Positions 1 through 4,901 are shown, counted from the stretch's first letter. The stretch is 5,038 nucleotides of DNA from Deltaproteobacteria bacterium (GCA_031279525.1 JAITIH010000308.1:1-5038), one strand, 5' to 3'. The notes: generated from the letters alone by a model not told the origin. Made by a program: numbers and translations.

Positions 1-117
1 GAAAAGCGTAAAGGCCAAGACGATGAGCCACGCTCCGATAAATAGCTTTAGCCGACTTTTTTCAGTCCGTTTAGGCGCCCCCCTAAACGACGGCGAATTT
101 GATGAGACATTGAACAT
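1..117 (-). CDS. N-terminus of an unidentified membrane-anchored protein (partial)
   Basis: An open frame starts with ATG at 117-115 and stays open for 39 codons to the left edge, so only the N-terminus is visible. A strong Shine-Dalgarno sequence, AGGAGGA at 131-125 on the minus strand, sits 7 bases before the ATG, which makes the start convincing. Residues 1-24 are polar and basic (R12, K16, R17, K20, R22, K24). From L25 to F39 the chain is hydrophobic (LFIGAWLIVLAFTLF), which reads as the start of a signal anchor or first transmembrane helix with a cytoplasmic basic N-terminus. The family cannot be recognised from so little sequence. An ATG at 110 in another frame hits a stop after about 20 codons and was not chosen. 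A CCTAAA/TTTAGG inverted pair lies inside the coding part (69-88). Confidence 0.7.
   Translation of the reverse strand, partial: MFNVSSNSPSFRGAPKRTEKSRLKLFIGAWLIVLAFTLF
69..88. repeat. Inverted repeat GTTTAGG / CCTAAAC
   Basis: A perfect 7-bp inverted repeat (69-75 and 82-88) is separated by six bases, CGCCCC. It lies inside the beginning of the partial minus-strand gene. It shares the core TTTAGG/CCTAAA with inverted repeats at 953-967, 959-1010, 1042-1062 and 3338-3358. On its own it could be chance; its interest comes from the recurrence of the same word pair in this window. Confidence 0.45.
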
Positions 118-202
118 AAACGGTTCCTCCTGACCTGAAAGCCCGAGAAAAACTACCTGGCGACTCCGCAAAATGTCTTGTAAGTCAGTATTTTCCTTAA
201 AT

Positions 203-249
203 AAAAGGCTTTCGACTCGCCCGTGGCCGGGCCTCTAGGGCCTTTTTTT
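203..249. terminator. Terminator-like hairpin, possibly bidirectional or a leader attenuator
   Basis: An outer stem pairs AAAAGGCT (203-210) with GGCCTTTT (239-246), closed at its inner end by one G-U pair. Within it an independent 5-bp hairpin GCCCG/CGGGC (219-223 and 228-232) has a TGGC loop. A run of seven T (243-249) follows on the plus strand. On the minus strand the hairpin is followed by TTTTATTT, so it could also act in that direction. No plus-strand gene precedes it in the window. For the minus-strand gene at 117-1 it would lie in the 5' leader, about 85 bases ahead of the start codon, where it could attenuate transcription. The structure is seen; the role is inferred. Confidence 0.5.
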
Positions 250-380
250 AGTCTGTTCGCCAAATATTTCGTGAAAAAATTGCCCATAAACTGACGATTT
301 TTAAAGCTATAAAAAGATCAACGATTTGCGGAAATTAATTATTTCATTTTAACTAGCGTTCGGTCGAATAATAGCGAAAA

Positions 381-392
381 TAATCGCGATTA
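381..392. promoter_or_regulatory. 12-bp perfect palindrome, possible operator
   Basis: TAATCGCGATTA is identical to its reverse complement over 12 bases. Symmetric sites of this size in intergenic DNA can be operators for dimeric regulators. It lies between the candidate minus-strand promoter at 460-487 and the partial gene at 117-1, so it would be in the leader of that transcript. No regulator is known, and chance is possible in AT-rich DNA. Confidence 0.2.
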
Positions 393-459
393 GAAATATA
401 ATTGATCGTAGAAAAATTTTAAACAGATTAAGTAATAGATGTTCTATGGCTAGTATATA

Positions 460-487
460 ATTATACAAATCAATCTAAATATGTCTA
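460..487 (-). promoter_or_regulatory. Candidate sigma-70-type promoter, leftward
   Basis: Read on the minus strand, TAGACA (487-482) resembles the -35 box TTGACA with one mismatch. It is followed after 16 bases by a perfect TATAAT -10 box (465-460). Transcription would start near 453 and run toward the partial gene at 117, giving a leader of about 335 bases that includes the hairpin at 203-249. The surrounding DNA is very AT-rich, so such matches arise easily. TATAAT also occurs on the plus strand at 456-461, but without a credible -35 box. Confidence 0.3.
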
Positions 488-599
488 ATTATTATATTTT
501 ATTTCTTAAAATTTTCATGGCCAAAAACTGGCCTAGAATCGAAAATCGCCTATATATAACCGAAAAAACTAGATATTTTGTTTTTTAAGACAAAAAAAA

Positions 600-715
600 C
601 GGTCTTTCTGGCCCGCCCTAGGAAACGGGCGGATTTGGCTTCGATTTTGGGAGCGAAAGAAAAAATGGCGCCTTTTTCGCGCTCAATTAATTTAAGATAG
701 CGAAAAGAAAGACCG
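600..715. ncRNA. Candidate structured RNA: three-stem nested inverted repeat
   Basis: A 10-bp perfect outer helix pairs CGGTCTTTCT (600-609) with AGAAAGACCG (706-715). Inside it are two separate hairpins. The first pairs CCGCCC (613-618) with GGGCGG (627-632) over an 8-base loop. The second pairs GAGCG with CGCTC (651-655, 680-684), then GAAAAA with TTTTTC (659-664, 673-678), around an ATGGCGCC loop. Together these make a plausible three-way junction in an otherwise AT-rich gene-free region. It does not match tmRNA, 6S, SRP or RNase P RNA signatures that I would recognise. Strand is undetermined; the structure is seen in the sequence, and transcription is inferred. Confidence 0.35.
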
Positions 716-747
716 CTGGAAACAACATAAAATTGTGACGACGAAAA

Positions 748-774
748 TTTTAAACCAAGAAAAAAGGTTTAAAA
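748..774. repeat. 9-bp hairpin TTTTAAACC / GGTTTAAAA
   Basis: A perfect 9-bp stem (748-756 and 766-774) encloses a 9-base A-rich loop, AAGAAAAAA. It lies 32 bases downstream of the nested structure at 600-715. The plus-strand 3' side continues with A rather than T, so it is not a plus-strand intrinsic terminator. On the minus strand the trailing bases are AAATT, also poor. Its function is unknown; it could be part of the same RNA as 600-715. Confidence 0.35.
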
Positions 775-803
775 AATCGCTAAAAATCGATTATTTACTT
801 GCT

Positions 804-839
804 ATTGATTGGGGCTTGGGATGGCCCATCACCATCAAT
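804..839. repeat. Bulged hairpin ATTGAT...ATCAAT
   Basis: An outer stem ATTGAT/ATCAAT (804-809 and 834-839) is followed by an inner stem, TGGGGC against GCCCA (810-815 and 824-828), with a single bulged G. A 5-base bulge lies on the 3' arm. It is the third fold in the 600-840 stretch and is not followed by a T run on either strand. No function can be assigned. Confidence 0.3.
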
Positions 840-958
840 TTAATAAACAATATCTTTTTTTTTAAATGAAATCAAGACGGGCTAGCCTGAGCTCCAGCGT
901 CCCTATTACCCCTGGCCTTTATGGCTAAGAAATAGTTTTTTGGGGCTTTTTTCTTTAG

Positions 959-1010
959 GGCCTAAAGCGCTAACGCCCCGTCAAAAATGAATGGATTGGC
1001 GTTTTAGGCC
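959..1010. repeat. Long inverted repeat with 6-base bulge
   Basis: GGCCTAA (959-965) pairs with TTAGGCC (1004-1010), and AACGCC (972-977) pairs with GGCGTT (998-1003). This gives 13 pairs, interrupted only by the left-arm bulge AGCGCT, with a 20-base loop. The left arm overlaps the interrupted palindrome CTTTAGG-G-CCTAAAG at 953-967, so two alternative foldings are possible. No T run follows, which argues against an intrinsic terminator. Confidence 0.5.
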
Positions 1011-1041
1011 TAAGGCTAATCTCTTACGTCACGGCCCAGGC

Positions 1042-1062
1042 CCTAAAGGCGGGGCCTTTAGG
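1042..1062. repeat. 9-bp perfect hairpin CCTAAAGGC / GCCTTTAGG
   Basis: Two perfect 9-base arms (1042-1050 and 1054-1062) flank a GGG spacer. The arms carry the CCTAAA/TTTAGG word seen elsewhere in the window. No T run follows on either strand. It resembles a small repetitive extragenic palindrome in form, but copy number cannot be judged from one window. Confidence 0.55.
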
Positions 1063-1176
1063 CTAGCCGTCGGTCTTTGGGCCGGGCCTTAACCTAAACG
1101 TCAATTCGTCTAGAGACTAGATTAAGCCCTCACTGGCCAATTTAGGCCCACCCAAAAAGTAGCCCCAGCCCTGACC

Positions 1177-1252
1177 TGGCCCCTGGCCCTTGGCCCCTGC
1201 CCTTGGCCCTTGGCCCCTGGCCTTTGGCTTATGGACTTTGGACTATGGCCAA
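1177..1252. repeat. Heptanucleotide tandem repeat, 11 units of TGGCCCY type
   Basis: Eleven head-to-tail units follow without a gap: TGGCCCC, TGGCCCT, TGGCCCC, TGCCCT (one base short), TGGCCCT, TGGCCCC, TGGCCTT, TGGCTTA, TGGACTT, TGGACTA and TGGCCAA. The first six are nearly uniform and the last five drift progressively, keeping TGG in every unit. The array starts 244 bases before the chosen kinase start and is noncoding. Heptamer arrays are known as short tandem repeats in some bacteria, such as the STRRs of filamentous cyanobacteria; a relation is not implied. Slippage-driven length variation is likely by analogy. Confidence 0.85.
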
Positions 1253-1257
1253 GGCCC

Positions 1258-1284
1258 AAACGCCCCCAAACGCCCCCAAACGCC
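1258..1284. repeat. Decanucleotide tandem repeat AAACGCCCCC, three units
   Basis: Two perfect 10-base units AAACGCCCCC (1258-1267 and 1268-1277) are followed by a third, partial one, AAACGCC (1278-1284). It begins five bases after the heptamer array and is bracketed by GGCCAAGGCC-like words on both sides (ending at 1255, and 1287-1295). It is noncoding and lies between the heptamer array and the histidine kinase. Confidence 0.75.
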
Positions 1285-1407
1285 TCGCCAAGGCCAATTT
1301 GCGGGGAGGCGTCGTAAGGTTGATTTTTAGGCCCGCGAACGAGTACTGTAAGGCGTGGCCAGGGCCGTTAGCCAAAGCTTAGGCTCTATTTTTTCGCCCT
1401 TAAGGGT

Positions 1408-1411
1408 GGAG
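1408..1411 (+). promoter_or_regulatory. Shine-Dalgarno that decides the kinase start
   Basis: GGAG at 1408-1411, within GGGTGGAG, lies 9 bases before ATG 1421. The alternative in-frame GTG at 1355 has only AAGG one base upstream, too close to work, and comes directly after an in-frame stop (1349-1351). The 10-bp palindrome CCCTTAAGGG (1397-1406) abuts the site and could partly occlude it in RNA, which is inferred. Confidence 0.65.
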
Positions 1412-1420
1412 CGAAAATTT

Positions 1421-3100
1421 ATGCAGTGGTTTCCCAAAACGATAGAGGCTGGGCGCCTTAAGTGGCTCTTTCTCTTCCGCATGATCACCTGCACCTTCCT
1501 GACGGGAACCATTATCTTGATCTTCGTCAACGGCCGGGTGCCCACTTTCCAGCATTACTGGTCCACCGCCGTGGTCATAGTGGTCATCTCCTCCTACGCC
1601 CTGGCCGTGGTCTATTATCAGCTCGCCCCCATGTTCTTCGGGAGCGGCCTGCAGATTTTGATCCAGATGTTCGCCGACACCATCATGGCCTCCATCCTGA
1701 TTATCTTGACCGGCGGGGTGGACAGCGCCATCGCCTTCACCCTCATAATCGTGGTCGTCAACAGCTCCTTTCTGGGGGGCTTTAAAATCTCCTTCATCGC
1801 GGCCACCCTCTCCGCCCTGGCCTGGTCCGGCATCGTGGATCTCCACTATTACGGCTACCTGCCGGGCCTGCCCCCCTTAGGGGCCAGCATGTCCTCCTCG
1901 GAGCTGGCCCTAACGATTTTAGTCAACTCCGGGGCCACTTACCTGGTGGCCATTTTAGGGGGCTACCTCTCCTCCCAGCTGGACATCTCCAGCCGAGCCC
2001 TGGAGACCAGCCTGGCCTCCTTCGACCGGCTCTCCGAGCTTAACGACAGCATCATCCAGAGCATCGACACGGCCTTGATCACCTTGGACATGCGGGGTCT
2101 GATCCTGTCCATCAACCGGGCCGGCCGCCAGATGTTGAAGCTGACTTACGACGAGGTTCGCGGCCGGAGCTGGCGGCTCTTCTTTCCCGAGCTGAACGAC
2201 TCCAGCTTTTTGGACGCCCTAAGACGACGGTCGGCCGAGGGGTTGACCTTTAAGCACATAAGGGCGGCGGACCAGGCGGAGCTGGTCTTGGAGATCGGCT
2301 TGATGGACCTCGTGGACAAGGCCAACGAGTCTTGGGGGCAGCTCCTGGTCGCCCAGGACCGCACGGCCTTAAGCCGCATGCAGGCGGAAATCAAGCGAAA
2401 TGAGCACCTCGCGGCCTTGGGGGAGCTGGCCGCGGCTCTGGCCCACGAGGTCCGCACGCCGCTGGCGGCCATGTCCGGGTCTTGGAACATGATGAGCAAC
2501 CAAAACATCTCGGAAGAGGACCGTAAGCACCTCATAGTCATCATTGGCCGGGAAATGGACCGCCTAAGCGGCCTAGTCGACGATTTTTTGGCCTACGCCC
2601 GCCCGTCCAGCGGCGACCCCCAGCCCATTGACCTAAATCAGCTCATTAACGACCAGCTGCACGTGTTCCGAAGCTGGAAAGGGGACGAGGTCGCCATCGA
2701 CCGCGAGTTGCGCGAGATTCCTTTAGTCTATTTCGATTACGGCAAGTTGACCCAGGTCGTCTTCAACTTGCTGCAGAACGCCATCGAGGCCGCCGAGCCC
2801 ACCCGGGCCCTAAAGTTGGCCGTGGCCACCCAGCTGTCCCAGGAGCGCCCCGGCTACGCGACCCTAATGGTCCAGGACAACGGCCGGGGCATTCCCGAAG
2901 ACAAGCTAAGGAACATTTTTTTGCCCTTCTTCACCACCAAGCCTAATGGCACCGGCTTAGGGCTGGCCACGGTCTGGCGGATCGTCCAGAAAGGCAATGG
3001 GTTCATTCAGGTGGCCTCGCGGCAGGGCGTCGGCGCGACCTTCACCGTTAGCCTGCCTTTGGCCAGGAAAGGAGAAAGAGGCGATGCTAGCGAGGTTTAA
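1421..3100 (+). CDS. PilS/NtrB-like membrane sensor histidine kinase
   Basis: A 559-residue two-component sensor kinase. Residues 15-36, 47-66, 76-97, 103-121, 122-144 and 162-184 form about six hydrophobic helices with very short loops, as in PilS-type sensors of the inner membrane. A PAS-like domain follows (about 204-310). The HisKA H-box is at 340-352 (LAHEVRTPL) with phosphoacceptor H342. The ATPase domain shows the N-box FNLLQNAIEA (N453), the G1 box DNGRGIP (D486), the F-box FLPFFTTKP (500-508) and the G2 box GTGLGLA (510-516). All catalytic motifs are intact, so it should autophosphorylate and pass phosphate to a response regulator, probably of the NtrC class by family. Start ATG 1421 is preferred over GTG 1355, which would add 22 residues, because of its Shine-Dalgarno. 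The 3' end overlaps the YjbQ gene by 17 bases, implying cotranscription. No response regulator or pilus gene is in the window, so naming it pilS would overreach. The signal sensed is unknown. Confidence 0.95.
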   Translation: MQWFPKTIEAGRLKWLFLFRMITCTFLTGTIILIFVNGRVPTFQHYWSTAVVIVVISSYALAVVYYQLAPMFFGSGLQILIQMFADTIMASILIILTGGVDSAIAFTLIIVVVNSSFLGGFKISFIAATLSALAWSGIVDLHYYGYLPGLPPLGASMSSSELALTILVNSGATYLVAILGGYLSSQLDISSRALETSLASFDRLSELNDSIIQSIDTALITLDMRGLILSINRAGRQMLKLTYDEVRGRSWRLFFPELNDSSFLDALRRRSAEGLTFKHIRAADQAELVLEIGLMDLVDKANESWGQLLVAQDRTALSRMQAEIKRNEHLAALGELAAALAHEVRTPLAAMSGSWNMMSNQNISEEDRKHLIVIIGREMDRLSGLVDDFLAYARPSSGDPQPIDLNQLINDQLHVFRSWKGDEVAIDRELREIPLVYFDYGKLTQVVFNLLQNAIEAAEPTRALKLAVATQLSQERPGYATLMVQDNGRGIPEDKLRNIFLPFFTTKPNGTGLGLATVWRIVQKGNGFIQVASRQGVGATFTVSLPLARKGERGDASEV

Positions 3101-3482
3101 CCTTAAGACGACCAAAAAAGAGGGCTTTTATCCGATCGACGAGGCGGTCCGCGGGGCGGTGGCCCAAAGTCAGGCCCAAAATGGCCTGGCCGTGGTTTTC
3201 TGTCCTCACACCACGGCTGGCCTTACCATCAACGAAAACGCCGACCCCGACGTGGCCCGCGACCTAATGGCGGGCCTAAACCGAGCTTTTCCGGACGACC
3301 CAGCTTTCGCCCATCGGGAAGGCAACAGCCAGGCCCACCTAAAGGCCTTGGCTTTAGGCTCCAGCCTTAGCCTCGTCATTGAGAACGGCCGCCTTCTTCT
3401 GGGCGTCTGGCAGGGGATATTTTTCGGGGAGTTCGACGGGCCCAGAAATCGGACCTTTTTCGTGAAGGTGATTAGCGGTTGA
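3084..3482 (+). CDS. yjbQ: YjbQ / UPF0047 family protein
   Basis: A 132-residue cytosolic protein of full family length. Family hallmarks are visible: PHTTAGLTINENADPDV (41-57, with H42 and N50/E51), the histidine-rich segment HREGNSQAHLKA (77-88, H77 and H85), ENGR at 100-103, and the closing signature GVWQGIFFGEFDGPRNR (107-123). The usual GTWQ is GVWQ here. Family members are small beta-rich trimers; E. coli YjbQ has weak thiamin-phosphate synthase activity, but the physiological role is unsettled. Start ATG 3084 is preceded by AGGAG (3070-3074) with 9 bases between. Longer in-frame starts would run into the kinase gene and add non-family sequence. The start lies inside the last codons of the kinase, so translation is probably coupled. 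A CCTAAAG/CTTTAGG inverted pair occurs inside the gene (3338-3358). Confidence 0.95.
   Translation: MLARFNLKTTKKEGFYPIDEAVRGAVAQSQAQNGLAVVFCPHTTAGLTINENADPDVARDLMAGLNRAFPDDPAFAHREGNSQAHLKALALGSSLSLVIENGRLLLGVWQGIFFGEFDGPRNRTFFVKVISG
3338..3358. repeat. Intragenic inverted repeat CCTAAAG / CTTTAGG
   Basis: Seven-base perfect arms (3338-3344 and 3352-3358) flank GCCTTGG inside the yjbQ coding region. The arms match those at 953-967 in noncoding DNA. Coding constraint is met by Leu-Lys and Leu-Gly codons using the rarer CTA and TTA forms, so codon choice rather than protein need creates the word. Confidence 0.4.
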
Positions 3483-3510
3483 GAGCTTGGCGATTGGCCT
3501 GGCTTTATTG

Positions 3511-3539
3511 GGCCAAAATGGCCAGCGGCCATTTTGGCC
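3511..3539. repeat. 13-bp perfect hairpin GGCCAAAATGGCC
   Basis: Arms at 3511-3523 and 3527-3539 are perfectly complementary over 13 bases with an AGC spacer. It starts 29 bases after the yjbQ stop. No T run follows on the plus strand, so it is not a classic intrinsic terminator. It could stabilise the 3' end of the kinase-yjbQ transcript or act with the terminator just downstream. Confidence 0.65.
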
Positions 3540-3564
3540 TTGGGCTCGGCTCTAAAAAAGAGAA

Positions 3565-3599
3565 AAAGCCCAGTAGAAAAATAATTTCTTCTGGGCTTT
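3565..3599. terminator. Bidirectional intrinsic terminator between convergent genes
   Basis: The stem AAAGCCCAG/CTGGGCTTT (3565-3573 and 3591-3599) continues after one T-T mismatch with AGAAA/TTTCT (3575-3579 and 3585-3589) around an AATAA loop. On the minus strand it is followed by a T-rich tail (TTTTTCTCTTTTTTAG), a good terminator for the peptidase gene ending at 3780. On the plus strand the tail TTTAGTTAAAT is weaker but may serve kinase-yjbQ. Its place between converging genes supports the role. Confidence 0.75.
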
Positions 3600-3779
3600 A
3601 GTTAAATCTAAAAAAGGCTTTTGGCCGAGAAAACTAGTTTTTAACGCCAGATCTCGTCGGACATTATTTAGAAATTGTCGGTTATCGTAAATTAACTAAA
3701 AATTAATTTTTGATAAATTAAGATTAAATTATTAATTAATCATTAATTAACTTAAAATTATTATTTAAAAAAGTCAATC
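3600..3779. other. Very AT-rich convergent spacer with palindromes
   Basis: This 180-base stretch has no gene. It holds the 14-bp palindrome AAAAATTAATTTTT (3698-3711) and a 9-base direct repeat ATTAATTAA (3731-3739 and 3742-3750), each copy containing the palindrome TTAATTAA. It forms the 3' untranslated part of the peptidase transcript if that transcript ends at 3565-3599. The repeats may only reflect low complexity. Confidence 0.5.
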
Positions 3780-4901
3780 TTAACGTTTAACGACCGAAGA
3801 GCCAATAGCCGCGGTTTTCCCAGAGGCCTTGGCCGGGGTTTTGTCCGGAGTTTTGGCCTCGGTCTTTTGGGCGGCGGGTTTTCCTTTGGCCGACTTGGCC
3901 GTCCCCCCTTTGACGGAGGCTTTAGTCTTGGCTTTGGCCTTAGCTTTGGCCTTAGCTTTGGCTTTGGCCTTAGGCTCGGTCTTTTTGGCGGTTTTGGCCT
4001 TGGCGGTCAGGTTTTTGTCCGCCTTGGCCGCTTTGGCCAGTGGGGCGACTTTGGCCTTGACCGGCACGACCAGGACTTGGCCCAGCTTCAGCTTGTGCTT
4101 GTTGGCCAGGCGATTGGCCGCCGCCAGCTCGGCGGTGGTAACGCCGTGCTTTTTCGCCAGATCCACCAAGGTGTCCCCGGAGGCCACCTTAATCTTAATG
4201 GAGGAGCCCGAGCGGCTAGCCGCGGTCCGAGGCCTTTGGCTGGCCGCGGCGACCGTCCCGGTCCTCTGGCTGGCTTTTTCGTTCAAGGCTAGGCGGACTT
4301 GCTGGCGGGACTGGCTTATCCACTCCGCCTTTAGGCGCTCGGAGATGGTGGATATGCCTTGGTTGTCGATAACCCGGCGAGCGGCCACGAAGCGGTCTTT
4401 GCGGCCGCGCCCGTTGATGTCGCTTTCGGTGATGGTTTTGCCCGTCCTAGGGCTGTGGATGTATTTGTCGTTGCCGGTGTAAATGCCGACGTGGGAATAG
4501 CCGTAGTTAAAGAAGACCAGGTCTCCGGGCCGCAATTCCCCTTTTTCGACGGGCTGGCCGAAGGCCAGCATTTCCCGGGAAGAGCGGGGGAGGGAGACCC
4601 CGTACTGCTTATAGACCCAGCCAACGAAGCCGCTGCAGTCAAAGCCAGTTTCCGGGGAGCTGCCGCCGTAGCGATACGGCACGCCCACTTGGGAAAAAGC
4701 GGTCTGTAAAATATTGTTGACCCTTTTTTGATTGGCGCTGTAGGGGTTGGTCGCCTTGGGGCGGTAGGAGGTTTGGTTGGATTTATTGGCGCAGCCAAAA
4801 GAAAATAGCAAAAGGATAATAAACAGAGGCGAAAGAGCTAATTGTGCGGTTCTCGCTCTTTTAGGCGTCCGGCGGGCGGACGCGTCAAACTTGGCGTTCA
4901 T
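3780..4901 (-). CDS. Exported NlpC/P60 peptidase with LysM domain and Lys/Ala-rich tail
   Basis: A 373-residue predicted cell-wall hydrolase. A basic n-region (R10-R17) and a hydrophobic core (about 21-36) form a signal peptide ending in LLFSFGC; C37 is a possible lipidation site, though F at -2 makes the lipobox non-ideal. The NlpC/P60 domain (about 58-178) shows FDCSGFV with nucleophile C89, SHVGIY with H137, and H149 in YIHSPRTG, a complete Cys-His-His triad. The family cleaves peptide stems of peptidoglycan, usually D-Glu/meso-DAP bonds. A linker (180-232) leads to one LysM domain (about 236-281, VASGDTLVDLAKKHGV...LKLGQVLVVP), which binds glycan. Residues 282-373 form a Lys/Ala/Thr-rich, probably disordered tail containing (KA)7. 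It would act in the periplasm or outer membrane. Start ATG 4901 has AGGAG 7 bases upstream. The 3' end converges on yjbQ. The tail is the odd part; the rest is standard, and the tail could bind wall polymers or nucleic acid by charge. Confidence 0.95.
   Translation of the reverse strand: MNAKFDASARRTPKRARTAQLALSPLFIILLLFSFGCANKSNQTSYRPKATNPYSANQKRVNNILQTAFSQVGVPYRYGGSSPETGFDCSGFVGWVYKQYGVSLPRSSREMLAFGQPVEKGELRPGDLVFFNYGYSHVGIYTGNDKYIHSPRTGKTITESDINGRGRKDRFVAARRVIDNQGISTISERLKAEWISQSRQQVRLALNEKASQRTGTVAAASQRPRTAASRSGSSIKIKVASGDTLVDLAKKHGVTTAELAAANRLANKHKLKLGQVLVVPVKAKVAPLAKAAKADKNLTAKAKTAKKTEPKAKAKAKAKAKAKAKTKASVKGGTAKSAKGKPAAQKTEAKTPDKTPAKASGKTAAIGSSVVKR
3918..3971 (-). repeat. Lys-Ala dipeptide repeat coding tract
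   Basis: Codons 311-328 of the peptidase encode (KA)7-KT-KA. At DNA level the core is a 12-base unit TTAGCTTTGGCC (plus-strand reading) repeated imperfectly, with AAA/AAG and GCC/GCT alternating. Such tracts can expand or contract in frame by slippage in multiples of six bases. It sits in the basic C-terminal tail, away from the catalytic and LysM domains. Confidence 0.75.

Larger units (their letters stand above)
250..899. other. AT-rich gene-free region
   Basis: This stretch has no convincing coding frame on either strand, is dense in stops, and is clearly richer in A and T than the genes. It contains a candidate minus-strand promoter (460-487), a 12-bp palindrome (381-392), a nested three-stem inverted repeat (600-715) and two further hairpins (748-774, 804-839). 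No tRNA, DnaA box cluster or mobile element end was recognised. It may hold promoters and one or more untranslated RNAs, but none can be assigned to a known family by eye. Confidence 0.6.
900..1176. other. GGCC/CCTAAA-rich gene-free segment
   Basis: Composition changes sharply near 890-900 from AT-rich to GC-richer DNA crowded with GGCC, TTTAGG and CCTAAA words. No convincing gene is present on either strand. It contains an interrupted palindrome CTTTAGG-G-CCTAAAG (953-967), a 10-bp palindrome TTAGGCCTAA (1004-1013), and the hairpins at 959-1010 and 1042-1062. It ends where the heptamer tandem array begins. I see no promoter that I can defend for the kinase downstream. Confidence 0.55.

Noticed and set aside
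211..218. TTCGACTC resembling a tRNA or tmRNA T-loop next to a T run
   Set aside because: The flanking five-base arms (AGGCT and CGCCC) do not pair as a T-stem, and no acceptor or anticodon arms are found upstream.
1177..1252. Possible sigma-54 -24/-12 promoter in the TGGC-rich array
   Set aside because: The heptamer period produces many GG/GC matches by itself, and none fits the TGGCAC-N5-TTGC consensus.
1258..1284. CRISPR-like repeat array
   Set aside because: The units are 10 bases long and contiguous, with no spacers; this is a simple tandem repeat.
1355..1420. N-terminal extension of the kinase from GTG 1355
   Set aside because: There is no usable Shine-Dalgarno at proper spacing, whereas ATG 1421 has GGAG nine bases upstream and begins just before the first membrane helix.
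1400..1846. 148-codon open frame antisense to the kinase
   Set aside because: It is a shadow of the GC-rich kinase codons. The product is a His/Gly/Asp-rich low-complexity string with no family motif, and the sense frame has every kinase motif.
3606..3627. Second minus-strand terminator from GGCCAAAAGCC plus a T run
   Set aside because: The stem is only three pairs, far weaker than the hairpin at 3565-3599.
3829..4482. 217-codon plus-strand open frame opposite the peptidase
   Set aside because: Its Leu/Ala repeats simply mirror the Lys/Ala tail on the other strand. The minus frame has the catalytic triad, LysM domain and ribosome binding site.
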